A DNA stretch of 64,000 bases, taken from assembly GCF_025506355.1 (NCBI RefSeq), contig NZ_JANZYP010000034.1:1-64000 (forward strand). Reading direction: 5' to 3'. Every line of letters begins with the position of its first letter. Position 1 is the first letter of the stretch. Origin of the DNA: Sphaerisporangium corydalis. Its GTDB lineage: Bacteria; Actinomycetota; Actinomycetes; Streptosporangiales; Streptosporangiaceae. The position numbers and the translations under genes are program-made. The notes below the pieces were generated by a model. It was given only the letters and a program-made list of their open reading frames with translations. It had not been told where the DNA came from and did not search any database. Positions 53,127-61,743 of the stretch are shown piece by piece.

Positions 53127-54007
53127 CACGGGCACCAGACGACGACGGCGGTTCGATCGTCGAGTCGTCCGGCCGCTTCGAAACCGACGTCCCGCAAGAA
53201 GTCGGCGACGGGGGGCGGTGCCTCCCACCTCCGCGCGAACCATGAGGCGAGTGCGTCGCCTGGCTCCAGGGCGTCTCCCAGCCCATCGGTCGCCAGTGCC
53301 AGAACCGCGCCCGGGGGCAGTTCGGTGGTAATGCTCGTGACCCGGTCGGGATGGAAAGGCAGGAACTCCGCCAGCCTGCCGGCGTCGAGTCCGTCCTTCC
53401 GCGCGCCGATGAGCCTACGCCACCCTTCGGCCGTCCTCAGCCAGCCGCCGACGTCGGCCAGTGCCGCGAGCCAGACGGTGCGCCCGCCGCGGGCATCCGG
53501 TTGCACGGGGATGACCGCCACCAAGGCCGCGGCCCGGACGTCGTCCTCCTCCGCGCCGTGCTGCCGAGCCGAGCCCGCCATCTGCCTGGCCGCGTCCAGG
53601 AACACCTCCGGTGCGCACAGCGGCGTCCCGCTGTCCAAGTCGGATCGGATGCGGCCGACCAGGGCGGTTACGGCGACGTTGGCTCCCAGGTGCGATCGCT
53701 TGCTGTCGGACATGCCGTCGGCCACGGCCACGATGAGGTGGCTTTTGAGGGTGTTCCGGCCGAGCCGGTAAGCGTCCTGACGGGGGACTGCGGGCTCTTC
53801 ACACCTGTGCCCGGGTCCTACGAGCGACGCCGCCCGCACAATGAGCTCGCCGACGGTGGCGGCGTCGGCGGCGATGCCCGCCAGAGCCGGCTCGTCCGGC
53901 AATCGCCATGGCAGACGGGCGGCTTCAGGGGGGTGACCGAGGGGACGAGGGAAGCCGGCCGCGCTCTCCGGCGCGGCCCGGTCGGAGCTAGTAGCCGGAC
54001 GCCGCAT
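53126..54007 (-). CDS. PP2C-family Ser/Thr phosphatase
   Basis: The 293-residue protein has the PP2C metal-binding motifs: LIVAVADGMSDSKRSHLGAN (DG), the second Asp-Gly in AVLALATDGLGDALEPGD and the final GRLDDRTAVVVW. It is soluble. It presumably reverses phosphorylation by the neighbouring kinase. Coupled by TGATG overlap to the SPFH-like gene before it and the kinase after it. Confidence 0.82.
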   Translation of the reverse strand: MRRPATSSDRAAPESAAGFPRPLGHPPEAARLPWRLPDEPALAGIAADAATVGELIVRAASLVGPGHRCEEPAVPRQDAYRLGRNTLKSHLIVAVADGMSDSKRSHLGANVAVTALVGRIRSDLDSGTPLCAPEVFLDAARQMAGSARQHGAEEDDVRAAALVAVIPVQPDARGGRTVWLAALADVGGWLRTAEGWRRLIGARKDGLDAGRLAEFLPFHPDRVTSITTELPPGAVLALATDGLGDALEPGDALASWFARRWEAPPPVADFLRDVGFEAAGRLDDRTAVVVWCP

Positions 54008-55182
54008 CAGAGGTCCTCCTCGCCCTGACCGCGTTGCCAGGGGGTGGGGTTCCAGCCAGTTACGTGGTCCACCGACCCGTCCGTGACCTGGGACGGCAGT
54101 ACGTCTTCCTCGTCGTCCCCCGAATCGGCGCGATGCCGACTGATTGCCTGAGGCTTCTCCGGCGGCGCAAGTTGTTGAATGCCGAAAGTGCCGGTGGGGG
54201 TCGAGCCGACGATGCCCGCGATCGGCTGGATGATCAATTGCCGGATCGTCTCCATCTCGGCTTCCTGGATCAGATCGTTGTCCACCATCTTGTTGAACAG
54301 GTCGATCCGGTTCTGCATGCTCATCTCCCTGCGCTTGCGGATGTCGGTGATGACGTCGCCGACCTGGTCCGGGGCGCGCTGGAGCAGCATCAGAATGAGG
54401 TCTTCCTCGGTGTGGATCCGGCCCTTGAGCCGAGACAGACCGGCCTCGGCAAGGTCGGCCTCGTGCCTCGCCTCCACCACGGCGGCGATCCTTTCGGCCG
54501 CCCCCCTGTCGTGATCGGCGCGTGCCGAGAAGCGGAACATCGAGATGCCCCCCGGGTAATCGTGTACCCGGCCGTGCCCGAGCGACTCGGTCAGATGCTG
54601 CTCCAGTTCGCCGTCCTGTTCGATTTCGTAGCTGCGCGAGATCGGCAGGACGGCCTCGGTGACCCAGGACTGGACGATCGCGTTGCCGTCACGGATGCGC
54701 GCCCGAACGATCTGGGCCGGGTGTGTCACCCGCCATCCGACGTCGATCGTCAGGCGGAACCGGGCGGCCTTGGACCTACTGGGCACCTCCAGGTGGAAGG
54801 AGGTGTAGTGGTCGGAGAGATCGACCTCATAACGCCAGCGATAGCGACGCATGGCGAAGACCCTCGGCGGCTTCTGCAGGTGGAAGACCTCGCCGGTGTC
54901 GTCGGAGTAGAGAAGCGCCCGGCCCGGCTGGATGGGCAGACGGCCGGCCGTGGCCACGGACTGCTCGACGAGGATCAGCGGTACCTGCGGTGGCGCGTAC
55001 TTCGTCCAGTTGTCGTCGACGACCTGCCGGAAACGCTGCCTCTGTACCGGGTTGAGCGGGGGGTCCGGACGCTTTGGTAGGGGCTGGTTGACGTTCGAGG
55101 AGTGCCCCGGTGGGACGGGACCGCCGGGTGGCAGTGGGTGTTGCGCGTTCATGGGCGGGTTGGGAGGCATCGGCTGATTCAT
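54007..55182 (-). CDS. SPFH/band 7-like scaffold protein (tentative)
   Basis: The first 50 residues are Pro/Asn-rich and probably disordered. The region 90-230 reads like a stomatin/SPFH domain (FRLTIDVGWRVTHPAQIVRA; IVQSWVTEAVLPISRSYEIE) and is followed by Ala/Glu-rich helices (AAERIAAVVEARHEADLAEA) that may form a coiled coil, then a region with MQNRIDLFNKMVDNDLIQEA. No membrane segment was seen. SPFH proteins assemble into membrane-bound rings; such a role here is inference from weak similarity. Its ATG overlaps the stop of the HEAT-repeat gene. Confidence 0.5.
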   Translation of the reverse strand: MNQPMPPNPPMNAQHPLPPGGPVPPGHSSNVNQPLPKRPDPPLNPVQRQRFRQVVDDNWTKYAPPQVPLILVEQSVATAGRLPIQPGRALLYSDDTGEVFHLQKPPRVFAMRRYRWRYEVDLSDHYTSFHLEVPSRSKAARFRLTIDVGWRVTHPAQIVRARIRDGNAIVQSWVTEAVLPISRSYEIEQDGELEQHLTESLGHGRVHDYPGGISMFRFSARADHDRGAAERIAAVVEARHEADLAEAGLSRLKGRIHTEEDLILMLLQRAPDQVGDVITDIRKRREMSMQNRIDLFNKMVDNDLIQEAEMETIRQLIIQPIAGIVGSTPTGTFGIQQLAPPEKPQAISRHRADSGDDEEDVLPSQVTDGSVDHVTGWNPTPWQRGQGEEDL

Positions 55183-57317
55183 GGCCTTCGGCTTTCTGGT
55201 GAGATCAGGCGGAGCACTTCAACGGACGCGGTCGGCGCGCGGCGCGTCCCCTTGGCCCATTTGGCGGCCTCGTGAGCGACGATCGTGGCGCTGCGCGGTT
55301 CCTCCGCGACGGTCGCCAAAAGCAGAGCGAGGGACCGGCAGGCGTGCGGTCGATCATTTACGGCGTGCGCCCACTCGGCGAGGACGGTCTTGGCGTACGG
55401 GTGGAGCCGGGGGGCGGTGACCGCATCCCGCCAAAGTGCGGCGATCTCCCGATGCCGCACGGGGTCGCAGGTGGCTATATAGAGCAGGGCGGGCCAGATG
55501 ACTCCGTCCACTTTGCGCACCAGATCGGCCGCGGTGAGCAGGAACGCCAGGCGGGCGGCCGGCTTGCGCCCGCGGTCGTCGAGCCAGGCGAGCAGTGTCG
55601 CGGGGGCCTCCAGCCGCTCGCCCTCGATCTCCCACATCTCGGTGATGCTGTTGCAGACGGCCATCGTCACGTCCAGGTCCTCCGACGAGCTGAGCTTCTC
55701 CAGCGCCTTGAGAGCGGCACCAGCGCCGGCGGCGGCGTACTCGATGCGCCATGACCGAGCCGCGGTCGCCTGTAGTGCAGGGGACGCGTCGGCAGACCAG
55801 GCGTGCACCAGGTTCCTGATCGGGGCGCGCAGATCTGGGTCCGTCTCCCCCGCGGTGCGCAAGGCCCTCGCCGCGGCGTCCCGCAGATCCGGCTCGTCGC
55901 TCTCCGCCCACGGTCTGATGACAGTGGCCCTGACATTGTCGAAGGACTGCACGGCCAGCACCCCGGTCGCCACGGCGGCACGAACACGCACCGATTCCAG
56001 CTCGTGTGTCGCGCACAGTCGCAGCCAGTTCAGCAACCGGGGACGGGCCTCGTCGTACTCGTTCCAAAAGTAGAGTAAGTACTTCCTCTGGAAGCCCTCG
56101 TCCCGATAGCGCACCGCCTGTGTCGGGGCGCCGCCGTGCCAGGTCTGCACGGTGGAGGGCGTCACATGTGCGCGAAGCTTCCGCAACCTCTGGCTCTTGC
56201 CACCGGCCAGGGGGGCCAGCCGGGGACGTTCCGCGCTTTCCAGCGGCGTCTCGGGTTCCAGCCCTCGTTGCAGCCGGTAAGCGGCGGCCGCGACGGTCTC
56301 GTACGGCTCGCCGCCGAGCACGGCCACGGCCAGCGCCATACTCTGCGTGGGCAGGTCGGGCAGGCCCTCGGCCCAGTCCTGGAAATCGGAGTCGCTTCGC
56401 AGCCCGAGCCGCTCCCGCACAGCGTCGAAGAGCGACCCGCCGGCCTGCGACGCCTCGGCAGCGAACTGGGCGAGAATCGCGGCGTGCCTGGGGCTGGCGT
56501 CCCTGGACAGCTCCTCCTGCACCAAGGCCATCAGCTCGGCGTTGTCGAAGATCCGGTCTATGGCCTCGCCGTCGAGGCTTTTGCGCAGATGCCGGTATAT
56601 GACCTCGACGCGATCGGTGACCTCTCCCAGATCCATGACCAGCGCGGCCACCTCCGGATCGGTGAGCCGCCGGCCGGTGACCAGGGTCACCACGAGCCGG
56701 GCGTCGCATTCCTCCAGGACGGCCGTGAGCTTGGCCACCTCATAGGCGGTGAGCTCGCGAGCAGTGGCCCCGGGGAGGTCCGCGAGTATGTACCCGCCCC
56801 CCTTAATAAGGGTGTCGGCGGTGAGCGCCGCCGGTCTCGTCTGAGGGTCCAGCCGGAAGACTGCCGGGCAGCCGAGCAATAAGCGCCTGGCCGTCATGAA
56901 CTTCCCGCGATCGGCGTCCGCCCTGACGAACACAACCCTGCCGGTGGCCATGGCCTCCCGCAGCGCGGCGAAGCCGGTCGGGGCCACGAACAGCTCTTCG
57001 GCCTCCGCAAGATCGGCCGGTTGCAGCCGCATCAGCCGAGGCGCATCCTCGGTCTCGGACACTGCCTGGTAGTAGATGTGCATGTCCCCGCCGGCCACGT
57101 TCTCTGCGCGGACCTTAGCGGAGGCGAAACTGGAGATGGCGTCGGCTTCGGTGTCCAGCCGGTCCTGCACGGTTCCCGGCTGGGCGGCGCGCGCGGCCAA
57201 CTCACGGCCCAGGTTGCTGGCCTTACGCTCCTCGGGTTCGTGCTGCTCACCGTCCTGGTTCTGCTGCTCCGGCTCCTTCGGTTCCTTCTTCTCGGGAGGT
57301 GGTGCGGGCTCGCTCAT
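55179..57317 (-). CDS. HEAT-repeat protein with degenerate P-loop domain and GGD-type motif
   Basis: The 712-residue protein begins with a charged disordered stretch (about 1-45), then a short motif RAENVAGGDMHIYYQAV near 75. A region placed and built like a P-loop NTPase of STAND type follows, but its loop reads VRADADRGKFMTARRLLLG, without the G-x-x-x-x-G-K-T/S signature, so nucleotide binding is doubtful. From about 430 to the end come HEAT-type helical repeats (ESVRVRAAVATGVLAVQSFD; PDLRDAAARALRTAGETDPD). It may be a sensor or scaffold. The motif is echoed at the C-terminus of the gene encoded just upstream (57314-58102). Confidence 0.6.
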   Translation of the reverse strand: MSEPAPPPEKKEPKEPEQQNQDGEQHEPEERKASNLGRELAARAAQPGTVQDRLDTEADAISSFASAKVRAENVAGGDMHIYYQAVSETEDAPRLMRLQPADLAEAEELFVAPTGFAALREAMATGRVVFVRADADRGKFMTARRLLLGCPAVFRLDPQTRPAALTADTLIKGGGYILADLPGATARELTAYEVAKLTAVLEECDARLVVTLVTGRRLTDPEVAALVMDLGEVTDRVEVIYRHLRKSLDGEAIDRIFDNAELMALVQEELSRDASPRHAAILAQFAAEASQAGGSLFDAVRERLGLRSDSDFQDWAEGLPDLPTQSMALAVAVLGGEPYETVAAAAYRLQRGLEPETPLESAERPRLAPLAGGKSQRLRKLRAHVTPSTVQTWHGGAPTQAVRYRDEGFQRKYLLYFWNEYDEARPRLLNWLRLCATHELESVRVRAAVATGVLAVQSFDNVRATVIRPWAESDEPDLRDAAARALRTAGETDPDLRAPIRNLVHAWSADASPALQATAARSWRIEYAAAGAGAALKALEKLSSSEDLDVTMAVCNSITEMWEIEGERLEAPATLLAWLDDRGRKPAARLAFLLTAADLVRKVDGVIWPALLYIATCDPVRHREIAALWRDAVTAPRLHPYAKTVLAEWAHAVNDRPHACRSLALLLATVAEEPRSATIVAHEAAKWAKGTRRAPTASVEVLRLISPESRRP

Positions 57318-58102
57318 CGGTCCCCTCCGTGATTGTGAATGTCCCCGCCGGCGATCTGGCCGCCCCGCATGTTGATCCGAGCCTTGGTGAACGTGGACAC
57401 GGAAGGTCGCCGCGGCGTGTCCGTCTTCGGCGCCGCGCCGGCCATGCCCTGCTTCTCGTCGCCGACGCCCCCATCAGACGAGGCGGCGCCGTCTTCGTCC
57501 GCGTGCGCGTCGTGCTCGCCGGTCGTCTGGTCCGGTAGGGCGCACCCGGGCGCCCACAACCATGCATCTCTGCCGTGAACGTGCAATTTGCGCAGATCCC
57601 GCGTTTCCAGCGAGGTGAGCTGGCCCGCGATGGTGTCCTCGAAGATGGGTTTGGACACGACCACGACGAGATCGGCCTCGCTTCGGTCAAGGACTTCCAG
57701 GGCCCCCCGGCAGCCCGCCATCTCGTGCGCCTCGACGGGCGCGGGACCGTCGAAGCCACTCTCGGCGTTCCCGCCTACCATGCCGAAGTGAATCGCAAGC
57801 CGCAGGCGCAACCGTCCTTCCGTCGCCACCAGGCGGTTGTGCTCCCGAATCGCGATGTGTACCTGCTGGACGAAATGATCGGTCACCAGCGGTTCCGGAG
57901 CGCCCACCGGCAGCACGGCCAGCAGCCGGTGGCCCTCCCGCGTCCGGTGCCATTGATCAGTGCCGAGCCCGGCACGGCCTGCGGCGGCATCGAATGCCGT
58001 GCCCAGGCTCTCCCCGGTCAGCCGTTGCATCAGGGCCGTCCGCTTGTCGTAGCCGTGCGCGTGGACGGCTAGCACCAGCCTGCGCTCGTAGGTTCGCACC
58101 AT
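57314..58102 (-). CDS. Degenerate cyclase-homology protein ending in a GGD-type motif
   Basis: The 262-residue protein is a cyclase-like domain without its metal-binding Asp residues: LVLAVHAHGYDKRTALMQRL replaces the first motif and HRTREGHRLLAVLPVGA replaces SGDG. The landmarks RLRLRLAIHFGMVGG and LVVVVSKPIFEDTIAGQL remain. After an acidic linker (about 190-225) it ends with ARINMRGGQIAGGDIHNHGG. Similar GGD peptides occur at the ends of proteins in actinobacterial conflict systems and resemble short prion-like/amyloid signalling motifs; the resemblance is inference. The stop overlaps the ATG of the HEAT-repeat gene, which carries a related motif. Confidence 0.65.
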   Translation of the reverse strand: MVRTYERRLVLAVHAHGYDKRTALMQRLTGESLGTAFDAAAGRAGLGTDQWHRTREGHRLLAVLPVGAPEPLVTDHFVQQVHIAIREHNRLVATEGRLRLRLAIHFGMVGGNAESGFDGPAPVEAHEMAGCRGALEVLDRSEADLVVVVSKPIFEDTIAGQLTSLETRDLRKLHVHGRDAWLWAPGCALPDQTTGEHDAHADEDGAASSDGGVGDEKQGMAGAAPKTDTPRRPSVSTFTKARINMRGGQIAGGDIHNHGGDR

Positions 58103-58105
58103 GGT

Positions 58106-59782
58106 TCATCTCCAGCCGAGGACCATGAGCATGACCAGCATGGCCAAGGCGGCCGTGGCCAGCGCCCAGATCGGGACGGGCACTCGCTGCCGCCAGATGG
58201 GGGATGACGCGGCCGGCCAACGGCGAGCGTGACCGGCGTGAGACTGCGTCTCCCGGGATGCTCTGGCCCGATTCAGCAGTGCAGGCACGAGATGCTGCTC
58301 CAGCCGCTCCGCGTGGCCGGGGTTCGCCAGCTGGGCGTACAGGACCGTCAGCGCCCCAGCCCAGATGTGCGGCGCCAATGGGCGTGCGAGCAGGTCGTGC
58401 AATCGGTTCAGCAACCTATCGTCCGCCAGCTGCTCGCCGAACAGTGGGTACAGCAGCCCTGCCAGCCGAATGGCCGCCCGATTACCGCCTCGTTTCGCCA
58501 GCTCGGGCGCGTACCACTGGTAATGGGCAAGGTGGTTCATGACGATCTCGGCGTCCGCCTGCGACAGCATGACCCCGCGGCTCGCCGCGGCGCAGATCCA
58601 ATCGACGAGCTCGAAGAAATTCTCTCTGCCGCGCTGGGCTTCCAGTTCCTCGTAAAGGGAGAACAGCGACCTGCTGTCCGGCGTCGCGACGGTGGCCGGT
58701 CGCTCGGGAGGGTACCTCAGGCGAGAGCCGGGCGGCCGGTGCGTCGGCCGTGCCGCGGCCGTCCTGCGTTCCGCCCGAGGAGCCGACCGGGTCCCGACGT
58801 GATCGTACTTGACGAGGCCGGGATGGGTCGCGGCCGCCTCGAGCCGGGCTCGCAGGGAATCGTGCCGGACGATCGGGTCGAGGATCGCGGCCAAGCCGGT
58901 CCCGCCCAGCTCGTCGTAGGCCGCGACCAGGCGGACGGCCACCAGATCGCACTCGTCACGGTAGGGAGGGTCAGCGTCGTCGCATAGCACGAGCATGGTC
59001 TCCTCTCGGAGCTGAGTGGGCGGAGCGCCCCGCTGTCCGGCGCGGTCACGGAAGACAATGTGAGGAAGTTGTGTAGCTACGCCGCCGGGCGGCGGCTCGT
59101 AGGTCGAGAACGACGGAGTCCAGCCGCAGTCCAGGTCACGCAGCAGCACGCCGGCCGTGTCCCGAAGCCCTCGAAGGTAATCGCCTTGCACGGCCGCGGG
59201 ACCGCTCAGTCGGTCTACCGGAAGCAGCGCGGAAATGGGCTTGCCCGGCTCCCGCAACACGCTCGCGACCAGGCGGCAGAGGTCTTCGGGGCGTCGTGCC
59301 GGACTGTCGTCCTGCCACAGCCATCGCTCGGTGAACGCGTCCAGCGCTTCCGGGGAGATCTCCGAAAGCCGGTGACCGGGCTTCACCTGCCCGGGTGACG
59401 GACCGAGGCCCAATATGCCCGACACCCCCCACTGCTGGCAGGCGAGGGCGAGATCGATGCCGAGCGCCGCGCGTGGCCCGACGAGCGCGCGTGCCACCTG
59501 TGGATGGCGGCCCCCATCCTCCCTGGTGTATCCGGCATCGACGGCCGTGGCCTGCCTGTCATAGAGGCGCTGGACGATGGCGGCGAGGTCGTGCTGGGGG
59601 AAGACGAGGTACACCAGACTCCAGTGACCGTCCTCCACTCCTCGTGGGGGCTCCGCCGAGTGGACGAGCATCTGCTTGTACCTGCCGAGCGCCTGAGGAT
59701 CTCCGACCGAGGACGCCGCCGGTCCGAAGTCCTCGTGCCGTAGCCAGCGGAACTCGATTTGCTGTACCGGCGTTGATCCCAT
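58106..59782 (-). CDS. GAP1-like GTPase-associated protein with C-terminal membrane anchor
   Basis: The 558-residue protein resembles the GTPase-associated protein 1 (GAP1) group known from comparative genomics of bacterial conflict systems. Seen: an N-terminal alpha/beta region (HWSLVYLVFPQHDLAAIVQR), a middle helical region (LFSLYEELEAQRGRENFFEL), helical C-terminal part and one terminal membrane helix (VPIWALATAALAMLVMLMVL) followed only by GWR, so it is tail-anchored facing the cytoplasm. Its ATG overlaps the stop of the GTPase gene upstream, which supports the partnership. The family assignment rests on context and overall pattern. Confidence 0.6.
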   Translation of the reverse strand: MGSTPVQQIEFRWLRHEDFGPAASSVGDPQALGRYKQMLVHSAEPPRGVEDGHWSLVYLVFPQHDLAAIVQRLYDRQATAVDAGYTREDGGRHPQVARALVGPRAALGIDLALACQQWGVSGILGLGPSPGQVKPGHRLSEISPEALDAFTERWLWQDDSPARRPEDLCRLVASVLREPGKPISALLPVDRLSGPAAVQGDYLRGLRDTAGVLLRDLDCGWTPSFSTYEPPPGGVATQLPHIVFRDRAGQRGAPPTQLREETMLVLCDDADPPYRDECDLVAVRLVAAYDELGGTGLAAILDPIVRHDSLRARLEAAATHPGLVKYDHVGTRSAPRAERRTAAARPTHRPPGSRLRYPPERPATVATPDSRSLFSLYEELEAQRGRENFFELVDWICAAASRGVMLSQADAEIVMNHLAHYQWYAPELAKRGGNRAAIRLAGLLYPLFGEQLADDRLLNRLHDLLARPLAPHIWAGALTVLYAQLANPGHAERLEQHLVPALLNRARASRETQSHAGHARRWPAASSPIWRQRVPVPIWALATAALAMLVMLMVLGWR

Positions 59783-61743
59783 CAGATACCGATCTTCCTA
59801 GCTTCGGGGGAAGTGAGGACGCCGGTCATCGCCATGAGGGAGATCAGCGGATTGAGCACCCGGCAGGGCCGTACCCCTCGGACGAACGTCTTGTCCACGA
59901 CGATGTCGGACCCGGTCGCCGAGGCGACATGCAGGGTTGCCTTGCGGCCTTCGCGGTACGGCCGCGTCCACGCGTCGGCGTCCCTTGCCCGCAGGTAGGC
60001 GTAGACGTCGGCGCTCTCGTTGAGTGATGCTTGGGCGTCGAGCACCCGGTCCTCCTGCCGCATCCACAGCGTGACCGGATCATCGAAGCGCAGTAGGTCG
60101 GCCTTGCAGAGCACGACCGCCGCACTGACCTCCGCCAACCGGCCCGATCCCTCGAGCAGTTCCAGCACAGTGTTGAAGGTTCGGTCGCCGAGCTCGTCCT
60201 GGCCGAGCTCGGCGGCGTTGACCACGAAAATGAGACCGTCCACTACGTCCAGGAACTTCCGGGCGGCCTCGATCTCCAGCAGGTCGCCGCCGGCCACGTC
60301 GAACAAGGCGATCGGGCGGGCCTCGCCCTCACCGTCGCGGATCAGCAACACGTCCACCAGGCCGACCGTGCCGAGCCGGGTCTGTTCGATCACCTGAGAC
60401 TTGTTGAGGAACGGACTTACCTGCTCATCGATCAAACTCTTGTGACCGGCGAGGGTCAGCGGCCGGTGACGCAAGCCGAAGCCCAGGCCGTGCTTCTCCA
60501 TCTGTCCGATCATGGCGGTGAGCAGGTGGGTCTTCCCCGACTTTGTCGCGCCGATGAACCCGTACACAGCCGGCGCGCCGTACTGTCCATAAGCCAGTGG
60601 CAGGTAGTGCGCGGATCCGGGTTCCTCGGGGTCCACGCAGCGGACGAAGGCCGTGCGCATCATCTGCGCCCGCTGGGTGTCGCTGGCCGTGGCCGGGATC
60701 GTCAGCTCCGCGTAGCTCCCCATGAGCGGGTCGTACCGGTAGAGGGCGGGGTCGGCCCAGTCGACGGTCGAGGCGCAGATCGGACAGGTGATCAGTTTGC
60801 TGGTTACGGAAGCCGGCGATGGGCGTACCGGTACAGGAGAGGGCATATGCGCTCCGGAAGGGTGTGGGTCCGGATCAGCTCCGGCGCGGACGGCAGCGGA
60901 CCTATGGGTATACGTGGCGACCAATTGGTCGGCGACGGACGCGTAGACCGGATGCGAAGCCGGTTCTTTGGCCCCCGTTCGGAAGCGGACGAAGACGCCG
61001 GATCCGCTGGGCAGCGCGGGACGGTCGTCGTAGGTCTCGAAGGTGAGCTTCCATCGCGTACGCCGCGACAGGTCGAAGGCCAAGCCGTCGAGGATCGCCT
61101 GCAGCCCCCAGAGCAGCGAGTACGCGTAGTCGGACGGCGGAAGCTCGACCACCCCTTCGCCCGTCGCGAGCACGTGCGACAGCAACGGCGTGAGCCGCGC
61201 CAGCGCCTCGGGAGAATGCGCCTCAGCGTCCAGGCTCACCCGATACTGATCCAGTGCGCGTATCTCGAGCGGTGCCAGATGCTCCCCCTGCGTGGGAAGC
61301 CATTGCCAGTCCCGCAGCTCCAGCGCGAGTCGCGGAGTGAGCAGCGCGGACGGGCCCACGAGCAGATGAGAGATCGCGCTGCGCCCTCCGCGCGGCTGTA
61401 CCCGCCGGACGAATACGGCGTCCCGGTCGAAGTTTCCGTAGAAGTGGCTGAGGCCGGGTGAGCCGGATGGGCTCGTGCGCAACCAGTGCTCGATCCGCCG
61501 GTGGACGCGTTGGAGCTCTGGGGCCGCCAGGGTCGAGCGGACGGGGCCGAAGGCCGTTCCCGATCTCGTCCGCTGCCAGGAGTAGCTCGCCTGATGCAGG
61601 ACGGTCGTCACCGCCACAACCGCCTCCTTCTCCTGGGCGGCTCGGATGGCTTCGGCGTAGTCCCAGAAGGCGCTGATGGCTTGTCCCGGTCCACCGTGTG
61701 GGGGTGCTTGCATGCCCGTAACCGGAGAAACTCCGCCCGCCAC
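59782..61743 (-). CDS. TRAFAC-type GTPase with zinc-ribbon element, partner of GAP1-like protein
   Basis: The 653-residue protein has an N-terminal region of unknown fold (about 1-310), a Cys pair (KLITCPICASTVDW near 320) and a P-loop domain: YGFIGATKSGKTHLLTAMIG near 399 (Walker A), PIALFDVAGGDLLEIEAARK near 480 (Walker B/G3, DxxGG) and AAVVLCKADLLRFDD near 545 (G4, with Cys-Lys-x-Asp in place of Asn-Lys-x-Asp). The layout resembles the double-GTPase group found with GAP1 proteins. It starts at GTG 61743, or ATG 61713; both lie inside the preceding pseudokinase gene, so the genes overlap by more than 100 bases. Confidence 0.72.
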   Translation of the reverse strand: MAGGVSPVTGMQAPPHGGPGQAISAFWDYAEAIRAAQEKEAVVAVTTVLHQASYSWQRTRSGTAFGPVRSTLAAPELQRVHRRIEHWLRTSPSGSPGLSHFYGNFDRDAVFVRRVQPRGGRSAISHLLVGPSALLTPRLALELRDWQWLPTQGEHLAPLEIRALDQYRVSLDAEAHSPEALARLTPLLSHVLATGEGVVELPPSDYAYSLLWGLQAILDGLAFDLSRRTRWKLTFETYDDRPALPSGSGVFVRFRTGAKEPASHPVYASVADQLVATYTHRSAAVRAGADPDPHPSGAHMPSPVPVRPSPASVTSKLITCPICASTVDWADPALYRYDPLMGSYAELTIPATASDTQRAQMMRTAFVRCVDPEEPGSAHYLPLAYGQYGAPAVYGFIGATKSGKTHLLTAMIGQMEKHGLGFGLRHRPLTLAGHKSLIDEQVSPFLNKSQVIEQTRLGTVGLVDVLLIRDGEGEARPIALFDVAGGDLLEIEAARKFLDVVDGLIFVVNAAELGQDELGDRTFNTVLELLEGSGRLAEVSAAVVLCKADLLRFDDPVTLWMRQEDRVLDAQASLNESADVYAYLRARDADAWTRPYREGRKATLHVASATGSDIVVDKTFVRGVRPCRVLNPLISLMAMTGVLTSPEARKIGI

